From CALLPQ01 sp039819545 (lineage in GTDB: Bacteria > Pseudomonadota > Alphaproteobacteria > Caulobacterales > Parvularculaceae), in contig JBCBRS010000005.1 in assembly GCA_039819545.1 (NCBI GenBank), positions 124,001-188,000 of the forward strand: a stretch of DNA of 64,000 nucleotides, in the 5' to 3' direction. A program made the position numbers and the translations under genes. Below, piece after piece: positions 42,760 through 52,596 of the stretch (position 1 is its first letter; each line of letters opens with the position of its first letter). The notes beneath the pieces are model-generated. The model was not told where the DNA came from. It saw only the letters and a program-made list of their open reading frames with translations, and ran no database searches.

Positions 42760-44715
42760 ATGTCGAATCAGTCTGCGTCCAGCGCCAGCGGGGCTGCCCC
42801 CAACCCAGACGGTGCGCCGGGCGCCCCTCTCATCAAACGCTTGCCCATCAAGGCGATCAATCAGATTGCCGCTGGTGAGGTGATTGAGCGGCCCGCTGCT
42901 GTGGTCAAGGAATTGGTTGAAAACAGCCTTGATGCCGGTGCGGATCATATCGAGATTGAGCTGACCCAAGGGGGCAAGACCCGTCTTGTGGTGCGCGATA
43001 ATGGCGTCGGCATGGACGCGCAAATGCTGGCGTTGGCCATAGAGCGCCATGCCACCTCCAAATTGAGCGCCGAAGCCGACGGCCATGTGGATCTTACCCA
43101 TATTCAAACCATGGGCTTTCGCGGGGAGGCGTTGCCTTCCATCGGCGCGGTCGCGCGGCTCGATATTGTCTCGCGGGCCAACGGCGCAAAAGATGCCTGG
43201 GCATTAAGTGTCCATGGCGGGCAGGTCTCAGAGGCACGGCCCGCCGCTTTTTCTGGCCCGGGATCATCGGTACACGGAACGGTCATTGAGGTGCGCGATC
43301 TTTTTTATGCGACGCCGGCCCGGCTGAAATTTCTGAAGTCCGATGGTGCGGAAAGCACGGCCATTGGCGATGTGGTGCGCCGCCTTGCCATGGCACGCCC
43401 CGACATCGCTTTCACCCTGACCAGTGGCGCACGCCGCACCTTGCATTTGCCGCGCGAGCCGGATGACGAGGCCGGGCGTCTGGCGCGGATTGGCGCGATC
43501 ATGGGCGGCGGCTTTGCCGATAATGCGGTGCCCATTATGGCCGAGCGGGAGGGCGCGCGTGTCACCGGTTTTGCCGGCGTGCCAACCTTCAACCGCGCCA
43601 TGGCTGATAAGCAATATCTGTTCGTAAACGGACGGCCGGTGCGCGATAAGCTTGTGGTAGGGGCCGTGCGCGGGGCCTATGCAGATTTTCTGGCGCGCGA
43701 CCGGCATCCCGTTGTGGCTCTGTTTCTGGAGATCCCAGCCGCGCTTGTTGATATCAATGTGCATCCCGCCAAAACCGAGGTGCGGTTTCGTGATGGGGGC
43801 AGTGTGCGCGGCCTACTCGTGGGGGCGTTGCGCGCCGCTCTGGCGGAGGCGGGGCACCGCGCGTCTACCACCACGTCGGACTATGCGCTGGGCCGGATGA
43901 CGCCAGGCACCCTTTCGCATACGGGCGGACAGTCGGCGAATAGGGCAAGTGGCACGGGGGCTTTTGGCTACACCGCCATGCGCCAGCATTTGCAGCCCAG
44001 CTTGGGGGAGAACCCGTTTGCCCCGTCGACACCCGACACGTCGAACGAGATATATGGTCTTGCCGATCGTTCCGCCGTTTATGGTGAAATGGGGCCCGAT
44101 GGACCCCTTGTTGATGAGCCGCCCACGGAGGATTTTCCCCTTGGTGCTGCTCGCGCGCAGGTGCACCGGACCTATGTGGTGGCGCAAACCGCCGATGGTC
44201 TTGTGATTGTTGATCAGCATGCGGCCCATGAACGTCTTGTTTATGAACAGATGAAAGCCGCTTTGGCAGCGGGCGGGGTGGCGCGGCAGGGGTTGCTGAT
44301 CCCTGAAATTGTTGAGATGGAACCGGGTGAAGTGAGCGTTCTGGTGCGTCACGCGGAGGATTTTGCTGCGCTTGGTCTCGTTCTGGAACGGTTTGGCGAT
44401 GATGCGGTCCTGGTGCGCGAAACCCCGGCCCTGTTGGGCGAGGCGAATATCAAGGGCCTTGTCACCAGCCTCGTTGCTGATGTGCAGGAAATTGGCGAGG
44501 GCGTTCATTTGCGCGAAAAGCTGGAGGAAGTGTGCAGCTCCATGGCGTGTCATGGCTCGGTACGGGCAGGGCGCGCCTTGAACGTGCCGGAGATGAATGC
44601 GTTGCTGCGCCAGATGGAGGCAACGCCCTATTCGGGCCAGTGTAACCATGGGCGACCCACCTATGTGGCGCTGAAGCTGAGCGATATTGAGCGTCTGTTC
44701 GGGCGGCGCGGTTGA
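42760..44715 (+). CDS. mutL: DNA mismatch repair endonuclease MutL
   Basis: From the ATG at 42760 (651 residues). The N-terminal GHKL ATPase has motifs VENSLDAGADH, VVRDNGVGMD and GFRGEALPSIGAVAR, and a C-terminal domain with the endonuclease motif DQHAAHERLVYE (DQHA-x2-E-x4-E), plus ACHGSVRAG and CNHGRPTY. So it is the nicking type of MutL, not the E. coli type. The 26 codons before this ATG in the same frame are non-homologous. Confidence 0.95.
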   Translation: MSNQSASSASGAAPNPDGAPGAPLIKRLPIKAINQIAAGEVIERPAAVVKELVENSLDAGADHIEIELTQGGKTRLVVRDNGVGMDAQMLALAIERHATSKLSAEADGHVDLTHIQTMGFRGEALPSIGAVARLDIVSRANGAKDAWALSVHGGQVSEARPAAFSGPGSSVHGTVIEVRDLFYATPARLKFLKSDGAESTAIGDVVRRLAMARPDIAFTLTSGARRTLHLPREPDDEAGRLARIGAIMGGGFADNAVPIMAEREGARVTGFAGVPTFNRAMADKQYLFVNGRPVRDKLVVGAVRGAYADFLARDRHPVVALFLEIPAALVDINVHPAKTEVRFRDGGSVRGLLVGALRAALAEAGHRASTTTSDYALGRMTPGTLSHTGGQSANRASGTGAFGYTAMRQHLQPSLGENPFAPSTPDTSNEIYGLADRSAVYGEMGPDGPLVDEPPTEDFPLGAARAQVHRTYVVAQTADGLVIVDQHAAHERLVYEQMKAALAAGGVARQGLLIPEIVEMEPGEVSVLVRHAEDFAALGLVLERFGDDAVLVRETPALLGEANIKGLVTSLVADVQEIGEGVHLREKLEEVCSSMACHGSVRAGRALNVPEMNALLRQMEATPYSGQCNHGRPTYVALKLSDIERLFGRRG

Positions 44716-44794
44716 CCCCGCTGCGCTTGCCCGTGCGAGATGTTGGTTGTAGCGTTGAAGGGAAGAGGCTTCGCCGCGCCCGTTAAGGCTTTCC

Positions 44795-45496
44795 ATGACT
44801 GAGACAGCACCCGCCGCCGAGATTGAGCATAGCACCCTTGAGGCGCTGGGGGATTACTTTCCCCTTACGGATGATCAGATGATCGCCAACGCGCAAGGCT
44901 TCTTTGCTGATCTGGCGCGGCGGCATTCCATTCGTGATTTTGCGCCTGATCCGGTCCCCATGGCGGTGATCGAGGCGTGTATCGCGGCGGCGGGGCGCGC
45001 GCCGTCGGGCGCCAACCATCAGCCCTGGCATTTTGCCGTCATTCAGAGCCAGGCGGCCAAACGGGCCATCAGGCTTGCCGCCGAAGAAGAAGAGCGCGCG
45101 TTTTATGGCGGGCGGGCCAGTAAGGAATGGCTCGATGCCCTAGCGCCTATTGGAACCGATGCGCAAAAACCCTTTCTGGAAATCGCGCCCTATCTGATTG
45201 CGATTTTTGCCCAGAAACGCGGCGGGGTTGCCGCCGGAATGGATCAAAAAAATTACTACATCACCGAAAGCGTTGGCATTGCCACGGGGTTTCTGATTGC
45301 GGCCCTCCATCAGGCGGGCCTTGCCACGCTGACACATACGCCAAACCCCATGACGTTTCTGAATGAGACCTGTGCGCGTCCATCTACGGAAAAACCATTT
45401 TTGCTTCTGGTCGTGGGCAAGCCAGCGACAGACGCCACGGTGCCGGCCCATGCGCAACTCAAAAAACCGCTCAGCGATATCATGTCCGTCTTTTGA
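44795..45496 (+). CDS. Nitroreductase-family flavoprotein, iodotyrosine deiodinase-like
   Basis: An FMN-binding protein of 233 residues with the R-R-H-S-I-R-D-F opening, the FMN phosphate/isoalloxazine segment APSGANHQPWHF, and YYITESVGIATGFLIAALHQ then AGLATLTHTPNPMTFLNE. The last two blocks match bacterial iodotyrosine deiodinase-like members of the nitroreductase family better than NfsB or BluB. Dehalogenation of halotyrosines is therefore possible but not shown. Its stop codon overlaps the next ATG by one base. Confidence 0.82.
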   Translation: MTETAPAAEIEHSTLEALGDYFPLTDDQMIANAQGFFADLARRHSIRDFAPDPVPMAVIEACIAAAGRAPSGANHQPWHFAVIQSQAAKRAIRLAAEEEERAFYGGRASKEWLDALAPIGTDAQKPFLEIAPYLIAIFAQKRGGVAAGMDQKNYYITESVGIATGFLIAALHQAGLATLTHTPNPMTFLNETCARPSTEKPFLLLVVGKPATDATVPAHAQLKKPLSDIMSVF

Positions 45497-46953
45497 TGGG
45501 GTACAGACAAGAATTGGAGCGGGCGCAGACGCTGGCGAACGGCGGTGATGGGGCGGGCGCCGTTGCTTTGTTTCGGCGCTATATTGATAGCCTCCTGCGC
45601 GCAGGCGACCACATCGATGGCGTCGTCTGGCATAATTTTGCCAGCCTGCAGGGCGATGGCGGGTTTCATGCTGAGGCAGCGCAAAGCTGTGAGAACGCCT
45701 TCAAGGCCGGGTTGCAGGCGCCGGAAACCTGGCTCGTTTATGGACGTTCGCTGCAGGCGATTGGCAAGCTTGATGCCGCTGAAGACGCCTTTTCTACCGC
45801 GCTTGGCAAACGACCAACGGATCCGGTGGTCCACCGTGATCTGGCGCAACTCATCTGGATGCGTACCGGTGATGCCGCGCGCGCGCTCGTCCCCCTGACC
45901 CGCATTGAGGCACAATTTCCTGCCGATGATCAGCTCAAATCGTTGCGCGCGCAGATCTTTTCCGAAATGGGGATGGATCGGGAGGCTTTTGCGCAGCTTG
46001 ATGCGCTCCTCAAAAAAGCGACCGATCAATCACCATGGTTGCTCCCCCATGGGGAGGCGGCCTTGCGTGCGGGGCACTATGGACCGGCAGAAGAAAGCCT
46101 CACCCGGGCACGGTCGCAGTTTGGCGATCACGACCAGATTTTGGAGCCGCTTGTACGGCTTGGTCTTGCCACCGGGCCAGATGAAAAGACCGTGGCGCTG
46201 ATTGACCGTTTGCGGGCGGGCGCGCCCCATAACCAGTATTTCTGCGCGCTGGAGGCAACCGCCTGGCGCCTGGTCGATGACCCGCGTCATGACGCGTTTT
46301 ACGAGGCGTCGAGATTGGTCCACGGATTTGAATTAAAGGTGCCGAGGGGTTGGCGAAGCCTTGGGGCGTATCTTGATGATCTTTGCACAGCGCTTGATAC
46401 GCGCCACCCTTTCGCGGCGCATCCCTTTGGCTTGTCGGTGCGCCATGGCAGTCAGCTTGCCTCCATTGAAGCCATGGATGATCCCGCCTTGCGGGCCTTC
46501 CCAGAGGCGGCCATGGGCCCTGTGACGCACTATCTCGCAGCGTTGGCGGATCATCTGCCTGCGGATAGTCCCGTATGGCGGGGTGCCGAAGGGCGCAAAG
46601 CGGTTCAGGATGACCCGGCGGGGGCGGCGCGGTTACTCGCCGCGTGGTCGGTGCGTCTGCCCGCCAATGGGTTTCACGTAAATCATGTGCACCCTGCGGG
46701 TTGGCTGTCTTCGGCGTGCCATTTGCGAACGGTGGCGGCGGTGCCGGGGGATGACCCGCGGGCCGGATGGATCAAGTTTGGCGAACCCGGGATCGCAACC
46801 GTCCGCCCGCTGGCTCCAACCCACATGCGCGAACCGCAGGCGGGCGTCATGGTCATGTTTCCATCGTTTCTTTGGCACGGGACAGTGCCCTTTTCGGGGT
46901 CCGAAAGCCGTCTGACCATTGCCGCTGACTTTTCGCGGCGCGCTGTCATTTGA
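45496..46953 (+). CDS. TPR protein fused to a 2OG-Fe(II) oxygenase-like domain
   Basis: 485 residues from the ATG at 45496, which overlaps the preceding TGA stop. The N-terminal half contains TPR-like helical pairs (LGKRPTDPVVHRDLAQLIW and similar), and the C-terminal region (about 355-480) is a 2OG-Fe(II)_Oxy_5 type jelly roll: FHVNHVHPAGWLSSACHLR, GWIKFGEP, GVMVMFPSFLWHGTVPF and SRLTIAADFS, in which His residues in NHVHP and WHGT are likely iron ligands. The target is unknown; related proteins hydroxylate proteins or small molecules. Confidence 0.82.
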   Translation: MGYRQELERAQTLANGGDGAGAVALFRRYIDSLLRAGDHIDGVVWHNFASLQGDGGFHAEAAQSCENAFKAGLQAPETWLVYGRSLQAIGKLDAAEDAFSTALGKRPTDPVVHRDLAQLIWMRTGDAARALVPLTRIEAQFPADDQLKSLRAQIFSEMGMDREAFAQLDALLKKATDQSPWLLPHGEAALRAGHYGPAEESLTRARSQFGDHDQILEPLVRLGLATGPDEKTVALIDRLRAGAPHNQYFCALEATAWRLVDDPRHDAFYEASRLVHGFELKVPRGWRSLGAYLDDLCTALDTRHPFAAHPFGLSVRHGSQLASIEAMDDPALRAFPEAAMGPVTHYLAALADHLPADSPVWRGAEGRKAVQDDPAGAARLLAAWSVRLPANGFHVNHVHPAGWLSSACHLRTVAAVPGDDPRAGWIKFGEPGIATVRPLAPTHMREPQAGVMVMFPSFLWHGTVPFSGSESRLTIAADFSRRAVI

Positions 46954-47012
46954 GTGCGCGCGCCCGGTGTGGTTAGGTCAAGGCGTTCAGCGACAAAGGG
47001 CTTCCAACTTTC

Positions 47013-47750
47013 GTGCGTCCAACGGTCAAAGCAAACGATCCAGCGGCCCCGCCGCCGCCCGTTTCGCTGGCGCACATGTCGCCGCGATCTGGGGTAAAGC
47101 CGATTCCATTCTGGCGCCGGTTGTTTCGGTCTTTTGAGACACGGGTGGTACTCGTCCCTCAAAGCGAGGATAAGGCTGGCGAAACGATGCCCGCACGGCC
47201 GCCCCCGGGCGGTTTTGCGCTTCACCATAACGGGATCATGCTACGCGCTGGGCAATCCACTGACTTTCAGGTTTGGGCGCGGGCGCGCATGGCCAGCCGT
47301 GCCGCTATCACAGTCTGGGAGCCCGATTGGCATGATCAGGATATGACCCGCACGGCGTTTTTGCGCAGGTTGCGGGCCGATGGGCGTCAATGGCGCGCCG
47401 GGCGACGGTTTTCGTTTCTTATCTTTGAGGAAAAGACAGAAAGGCTGCTCGGCGGGATTTCCCTGTCCGACGTGCGCCGTGGCAATCGGCAGGCGGGCAC
47501 GCTTGGGTATTGGGTTGCCAAGGGCGAAACCGGCAAAAGCGTGGGAACGCGGGCCGTTGCGGCGGTTACCCAGTTTGCGTTCGGATACCTGCAACTGCAC
47601 CGGTTGGAGGCGGCCTGCCAACCTGGCAACACGGCCTCGCGGCGCATCCTCGAGAAAAACGCCTTTGCCTGTGAGGGGGTGATGCGGCGCTATCTGCTCA
47701 TCAATGGGCGCTGGTGCGATCACGAGATTTGGGCGCGGGTGAGGGGGTGA
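47013..47750 (+). CDS. RimJ/RimL-type GNAT N-acetyltransferase
   Basis: A 245-residue protein from the GTG at 47013; ATGs further in (from 47076) are alternatives, because the GNAT core begins only around residue 70 with NGIMLRAGQSTDFQVWAR. The core has the acetyl-CoA region (LGYWVAKGETGKSVGTRAVA) and RLEAACQPGNTASRRILEKN. It probably acetylates the N terminus of a ribosomal or other protein, as RimJ does. The symbol is left blank because RimJ and RimL cannot be told apart here. Confidence 0.85.
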   Translation: MRPTVKANDPAAPPPPVSLAHMSPRSGVKPIPFWRRLFRSFETRVVLVPQSEDKAGETMPARPPPGGFALHHNGIMLRAGQSTDFQVWARARMASRAAITVWEPDWHDQDMTRTAFLRRLRADGRQWRAGRRFSFLIFEEKTERLLGGISLSDVRRGNRQAGTLGYWVAKGETGKSVGTRAVAAVTQFAFGYLQLHRLEAACQPGNTASRRILEKNAFACEGVMRRYLLINGRWCDHEIWARVRG

Positions 47751-48068
47751 GCACCCCTGCCGGTGTCGCGCGCGCACGCCAAACGCGAAAAAGACGGCGC
47801 GTCGACGCCGAAATTGTGAATAATATAACAAATTACAGGACCCGGCCCTTGCGCTCGCTGGCGCACCAAGGAAAGATAAACGTGGCGGAAATGGAGCGAG
47901 CATCAGTGTTGGGAGGCACTGAGGCAGGGTACGCTCCAGAACCGTGGGCTATCGACGGTGTGAAACCCGGCGCAGATATTGGGGATCTGCGGACAAACGG
48001 GAATGCCAACCGGCGGTTCGTAAACCGGGTTCAGCGGGGCAACGGGTAAAGGTCGTTGGGGTTATAGT
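47751..48068. other. Gap between the acetyltransferase and the EAL-like gene
   Basis: About 318 bases. It contains a CGGCG ... CGCCG dyad around GTCGAC near 47795-47811 and an AT-rich patch (AATAATATAACAAATTACAG) that may hold a promoter. A 56-codon reading frame from a GTG at 47882 to 48049 has no resemblance to a known protein; I do not call it. Confidence 0.4.
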
Positions 48069-50570
48069 ATGGTAACATTGACACTGGGCGTCATCGAGGC
48101 GGTAGACGCTGTGTATCAGGGGCAGGCGCAAACGGGCGGTGCACTGCATTCTTCTTACGAAATCAGTATGGTGCGCGGCGCGATCATTGGGGCGCTAATC
48201 GTTGGCCTTGGTTTTCTGGCTTTGCAGTCTTTTTTGCGCCGCGGGGCAATTACCTATTCGGCTGCCTTTATGGTTGGCTCGGCGGCGGCGTTGGAGATTT
48301 TCTGGCTTGGATTCCTGCCGGTGCCGAGCTCGAACATTCTGGTGCTGATGCAGGGCTTGTTTGGGGCCAGCGTCGTTATCTTTCTATCCACAAGCGTTCG
48401 ATTGGCCCGTCACCATGCGGGACTTGGCGGGGTCCTGTTCGCCGCATCGCTCGTCTTTGTGGGGATCGGCATCATCAATTTTCTGGGCCGCGCTGATTTT
48501 GCCAGCGCCATGGTCCGCGCCCTTGTGGGCGTTAGTGTTTTTGCGGTTGGCTTTACCGGGTATCAGGCGGTCAAAGGTGATGTGGGCGCGCGGATGGTGT
48601 TCCCGGGCGCGGTGCTTGTTTTGCTTGCCACCGCGAGCCTTGTCACGGGTATCGGGGGGCCGCTTTGGGGCCACGGGCTTTTGACGCTGGGCCTTATCGC
48701 GGCGAGCATGGTGACCTTGTCAGAAAAGCCAGCCCGCCAATTGGCGGAAGACGTTGGGCGCGCTTCTCCGCTAGGCGCTGCGCCAATGGGTACGCCTCGT
48801 TTGGAAACGGGTTTCGCGCCCCGCACGAGCAGTGGGCAAAAGCAGGAGCAAGAGCAGCAGATGTTCACGAAGGCCGCCGGGACGAGCCCGGCGCAAACAC
48901 CGCAGGCAGAGCGTTTCTTTGATGCGCCAGCCTCCGAAGAGCATGGTATGGCCGTGCCCGCCGGGCGCAAACCGACAATCTCGGGTGAGCGTCTGGTGGA
49001 GGTCCTTGATTTCAGCGGCATTGGCGTATGGGACTGGAGCCTTGATGGCGTTTATCAGAGTACGTCGCTTTGCGAGATGCTGGGCGCTGACTGTGATGCG
49101 GATTTTACGCCGGAGGCGTTGCGCGCCTTTGTGATGCCGTCGCATCTGGGTCTGTTCGAGGCGGAAGTTCTCGGCCATGGCACCGGCGATGGCGGGTTTG
49201 ATACGCAAATCATTCTCCACAATGGCGCCCCCATGCGCTTGCGCGGCGCGCGCGCTGTCGATAGTGCCGGGCGCCTAGAACGGGTCGTGGCGTTCTTCGA
49301 AACGCCGCTGCCCATGCCTTCCGGCGCTAGCGATGCGCCAGTATCCGGTGAAAAGGCCAGCCTGACGAGCCCGATGCCCGCTCAAGCTTCTGGCGTAAAG
49401 ACGGCATCCACTGACCCATCCCCCACGCAGAATGCCGCGAGCATGCCCCTTGCGGCTGCTGATGAGGTATCGCAAAGCGTGGCGCCGCCTTTTGTGGCCT
49501 TTACCGCCGCGCCCATCACGGCGCTCGGTTCCGGCGAACGGGTTGGCTTTGATCTTCACCTTGATGCCTTTGCCCTTGGCGCCGGCACCGCCAATGGCGG
49601 TCTTGATTGGGGCCATCGTCCGGTGGTGGAAAGTACCCTCGCGCAAGCTGCGTCTTTCCTTGATGATCAACACCGGGCCGCGCGCCGGGCCGGGGCGAAA
49701 ACCCGGGTGGCGTCTGATGCGTTTGTCTCCTTGTCGCTGCCTTATAAAGACTTCAGCGGCCCGGGCCGGGTTGATGAAATCACAAAGGCAATTCTCGCCT
49801 CCGGGCTTTCCTATGGCACGCTCGTGTTGGCCATTTCCGGCCTTGATCAGGTGCAAGACATGGCTGCCACCAAGGCGCAACTGGCCGCCCTGCGCCAGGC
49901 GGGGGCGCGGCTTGCCTTTGCCGATGGCATGGATGGACGCGGTGCGCTTGGCCTTGTGCATCGGTTTGACTTTGACCTCATCGCCGTCGACAAAGAATTA
50001 ACCGCCCGGATGGGTGAAGATCGGGCGTGCGCGGCGCATGTGAAAACCCTGTCGACCCTTGGCCGTGATCTTGGCTTGCGGGTGATCGCCTATGGTGTTG
50101 ATGCTGATCATCAGTATGCCGCGCTTAGCGATCTCGGATGTTCTTTTGCAGCGGGGCAGAAGATTGCTCACCCGATCGCGGTGGCCCCTGTTGCCAGCGA
50201 AACAGTGTCGGCAACGGCAATTGTATCGGCGACACCACCAGAAAGTGACAGCCAAACAGCTTTTGCTGCTGCGCCTGCGGAGGAGGGGATTAGCCTTGAT
50301 GCAGTGTCCTCTCTTTCTTTCCCGTCGCGGGCCCCAGACACGGCATCTGCATCGCCTGTACCGCCAGCTGACCTGAAGCCAGGAATTGCAGAGCCGGGGG
50401 GTGCGCCCCTTGGGACGTCGGCTGAGGGAACCGGTGAGGATCACATGCCCATTAAAAAGCTGGAAGAAGCGTTTGCAAAAACCGTCCCCGCTTTTGATCC
50501 GGCGCCCCTCGGTACCCCGGCGGAAACCGCGCTGCCGAAATGGCGGACATGGGTCAAGAATATGCGTTAG
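48069..50570 (+). CDS. Membrane protein with PAS-like and fully degenerate EAL domain
   Basis: 833 residues. About seven N-terminal helices (35-220), a Pro/Ser/Ala-rich linker, a PAS-like domain (about 310-420, FSGIGVWDWSLDGVYQSTSL), a second linker, an EAL-like domain (about 475-710) and a low-complexity tail. In the EAL part, key residues are changed: the E-A-L site is GFDLHLD, the LVLEITE helix is LVLAISG, D-D-F-G is ADGM and V-I-A-E-G is VIAYGVD. It therefore cannot be a phosphodiesterase. The order of the segments (ADGMDGRGALGLVHRFDFDL then GQKIAHPI) still marks it as EAL-derived. Confidence 0.75.
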   Translation: MVTLTLGVIEAVDAVYQGQAQTGGALHSSYEISMVRGAIIGALIVGLGFLALQSFLRRGAITYSAAFMVGSAAALEIFWLGFLPVPSSNILVLMQGLFGASVVIFLSTSVRLARHHAGLGGVLFAASLVFVGIGIINFLGRADFASAMVRALVGVSVFAVGFTGYQAVKGDVGARMVFPGAVLVLLATASLVTGIGGPLWGHGLLTLGLIAASMVTLSEKPARQLAEDVGRASPLGAAPMGTPRLETGFAPRTSSGQKQEQEQQMFTKAAGTSPAQTPQAERFFDAPASEEHGMAVPAGRKPTISGERLVEVLDFSGIGVWDWSLDGVYQSTSLCEMLGADCDADFTPEALRAFVMPSHLGLFEAEVLGHGTGDGGFDTQIILHNGAPMRLRGARAVDSAGRLERVVAFFETPLPMPSGASDAPVSGEKASLTSPMPAQASGVKTASTDPSPTQNAASMPLAAADEVSQSVAPPFVAFTAAPITALGSGERVGFDLHLDAFALGAGTANGGLDWGHRPVVESTLAQAASFLDDQHRAARRAGAKTRVASDAFVSLSLPYKDFSGPGRVDEITKAILASGLSYGTLVLAISGLDQVQDMAATKAQLAALRQAGARLAFADGMDGRGALGLVHRFDFDLIAVDKELTARMGEDRACAAHVKTLSTLGRDLGLRVIAYGVDADHQYAALSDLGCSFAAGQKIAHPIAVAPVASETVSATAIVSATPPESDSQTAFAAAPAEEGISLDAVSSLSFPSRAPDTASASPVPPADLKPGIAEPGGAPLGTSAEGTGEDHMPIKKLEEAFAKTVPAFDPAPLGTPAETALPKWRTWVKNMR

Positions 50571-50799
50571 GACAAGCCCGCACCGTCGGCGCAAACGGGC
50601 TTGCGTAAGCCTTGCGACTTTCCGCAGACAGATGAAAGACGCGATAAGCGCGCGACGGTGATACCCTAAAGATTACTACCGGCAATTGTGCTAGCGCGCC
50701 CGTCAAAAGCCTTTTTAAGTGTGCTTGAAGACGGGGCAGACGTGGCCCATAGTGCGCGCGCGGCGTCCCGCCCCATTGATGGGCAGGGGTGATCGCTAG

Positions 50800-52002
50800 A
50801 TGGAAAAGTCCGACGCTTTTATGTTTGATAATCTTGACACCCTGCCAGAAGACCCTTTGCTCGGCCTGACCCAGGCTTACCGGAATGATCCGCGTGAGGA
50901 GAAAATCGACCTCGGTGTGGGCGTATTCAAGACACCCGATGGCACAACCCCGATCATGCGGGCAGTCAAGGAAGCCGAACGCCGTTTGACGGCGACTCAA
51001 CAGACAAAGGTTTATGCCCCGCCCGTCAGTGTACCGGGCTATATTGATCACCTGTCGGCGCTCGTGTTTGGTGATGCACCGGCGAGCGATGCATCTTGCC
51101 GGATTGGCGTGCAGGCACCGGGCGGTTGCGGTGCCTTGCGGCTTGGCGCGGAATTGCTGGCGCGGCGCGGCGCGCAGCGCGTCCTTGTCGGGGCGCCCAC
51201 CTGGGCCAATCATATTCCCTTGATGGAGGCGGCGGGCCTGCGCGTTGAGCAGGAACCGTTTTACAACAAGGCCAGCGGTACGCAGGAGACCGGGGACTTT
51301 CTGACGGCGGTGGAACAGTTGGGACCTGAAGATTGCCTCCTTTTACATGGAGCCTGCCATAATCCTACGGGTGCTGATCTTAGTTCTGATGATGCGAACG
51401 CGATCCTCGATCTTGCCCAGCGCCGGGGCTTCCTCGTTTTCATCGACGTGGCCTATCACGGCTTTGCGCAGGATCTTGAGGCCGATATGGCCATGGTGCG
51501 GCAATTTGCGGCGGGTCTGCCTGAATTGATGATCTCCTATTCCTGTTCGAAAAATTTTGGTCTGTACCGGGAGCGTACAGGCGCAATCTTCGTGCAAGGG
51601 CAAAGCGAGCGCGTGGCCATGGCGGCGCAAAGTCACCTGATCAATATTGCCCGGGGTAGCTACTCCATGCCGCCCGCCCACGGCGCCTCCATTGTGGCAG
51701 AAATTCTTCAAGCTGATGATTTGCGCAAGGATTGGCGTGATGAGCTAAGCACCATGGCGCAAACCGTGCGCGAAAAACGGGTCATGCTGGTCGCGGCGGC
51801 GCGCGAGACCGCGTTGGGCGAAGCGCTCGACTTTGTGGCCCAACAAAATGGGATGTTTTCGCTCATCCCGGTGAGCAAGGAACAGGTTTCGGTTCTGCGC
51901 GAGGATTTTGGAATTTACATGGCAGGCAGTGGGCGGATCAATCTGTGCGGTCTGACCGAGGCCAATGTGGGCCAATTTGTTCAGGCCCTCGCTGCTGTTT
52001 AG
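50800..52002 (+). CDS. Aromatic amino acid / aspartate aminotransferase (class I)
   Basis: PLP-dependent aminotransferase of 400 residues that matches the TyrB/AspC group. The Schiff-base lysine is K251 in SYSCSKNFGLYRERTGA, with HGACHNPTGADLS and FIDVAYHGFAQ in the expected places. It transfers amino groups between aromatic amino acids or aspartate and 2-oxoglutarate. The ATG at 50821 (MFDNLDTL) is an alternative start. It stands alone, with the peroxiredoxin gene following 27 bases later. Confidence 0.92.
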   Translation: MEKSDAFMFDNLDTLPEDPLLGLTQAYRNDPREEKIDLGVGVFKTPDGTTPIMRAVKEAERRLTATQQTKVYAPPVSVPGYIDHLSALVFGDAPASDASCRIGVQAPGGCGALRLGAELLARRGAQRVLVGAPTWANHIPLMEAAGLRVEQEPFYNKASGTQETGDFLTAVEQLGPEDCLLLHGACHNPTGADLSSDDANAILDLAQRRGFLVFIDVAYHGFAQDLEADMAMVRQFAAGLPELMISYSCSKNFGLYRERTGAIFVQGQSERVAMAAQSHLINIARGSYSMPPAHGASIVAEILQADDLRKDWRDELSTMAQTVREKRVMLVAAARETALGEALDFVAQQNGMFSLIPVSKEQVSVLREDFGIYMAGSGRINLCGLTEANVGQFVQALAAV

Positions 52003-52029
52003 AACGATATTGATATTAAGGAGAACAAC

Positions 52030-52512
52030 ATGACAATCAGCGTAGGCGAAACCATTCCGTCGGTAAAAGTGATGACCGTTGCGGACGGGAACCCCAGTGA
52101 AACAACCACCCACGACCTGATAGGCGAGGGCAAAGTGGCCTTATTTTCCGTACCCGGTGCCTTCACACCCACCTGTTCGGCGCGCCATCTGCCCGGTTTT
52201 GTGGAGCAGGCGGCGGCGTTGAAGGCAAAAGGTATCGACAAAATTGTCTGTATGTCGGTCAATGATGCTTTTGTCATGAAAGCCTGGTCCGACGCGCACA
52301 ATGCGGGTGAAGCGGTAGAGGTACTCGCCGACGGCAATGGCGATTTTGCCGAGGCTCTTGGGTTGACGCTCGACGCCAGCGGCTTCGGCATGGGCAAACG
52401 CGCCCAGCGCTTTTCTGCGGTTCTCGATGGAGGCAAGGTAACCCATCTGAATGTGGAAGAAGGCGGCGCGTTTGAAGTGTCGTCGGCCGATTATATGCTG
52501 GGCCAGTTGTAG
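52030..52512 (+). CDS. Peroxiredoxin of the Prx5 type
   Basis: A thiol peroxidase of 160 residues with the peroxidatic Cys49 in FSVPGAFTPTCSARHLPGF. Length and motif match the type II/Prx5 family, which reduces organic peroxides and uses glutathione or thioredoxin. A GGAG-type site precedes the ATG. A single Cys is seen near the active site, consistent with 1-Cys chemistry. Confidence 0.93.
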   Translation: MTISVGETIPSVKVMTVADGNPSETTTHDLIGEGKVALFSVPGAFTPTCSARHLPGFVEQAAALKAKGIDKIVCMSVNDAFVMKAWSDAHNAGEAVEVLADGNGDFAEALGLTLDASGFGMGKRAQRFSAVLDGGKVTHLNVEEGGAFEVSSADYMLGQL

Positions 52513-52596
52513 AGGTCTTGTCTGGATTTGAGGGGTTCCGGAGCCAGTGGGCTCTCGTCTGCATTTTAGTCGTATTTCCGAGCATGCGCAGCGCAG

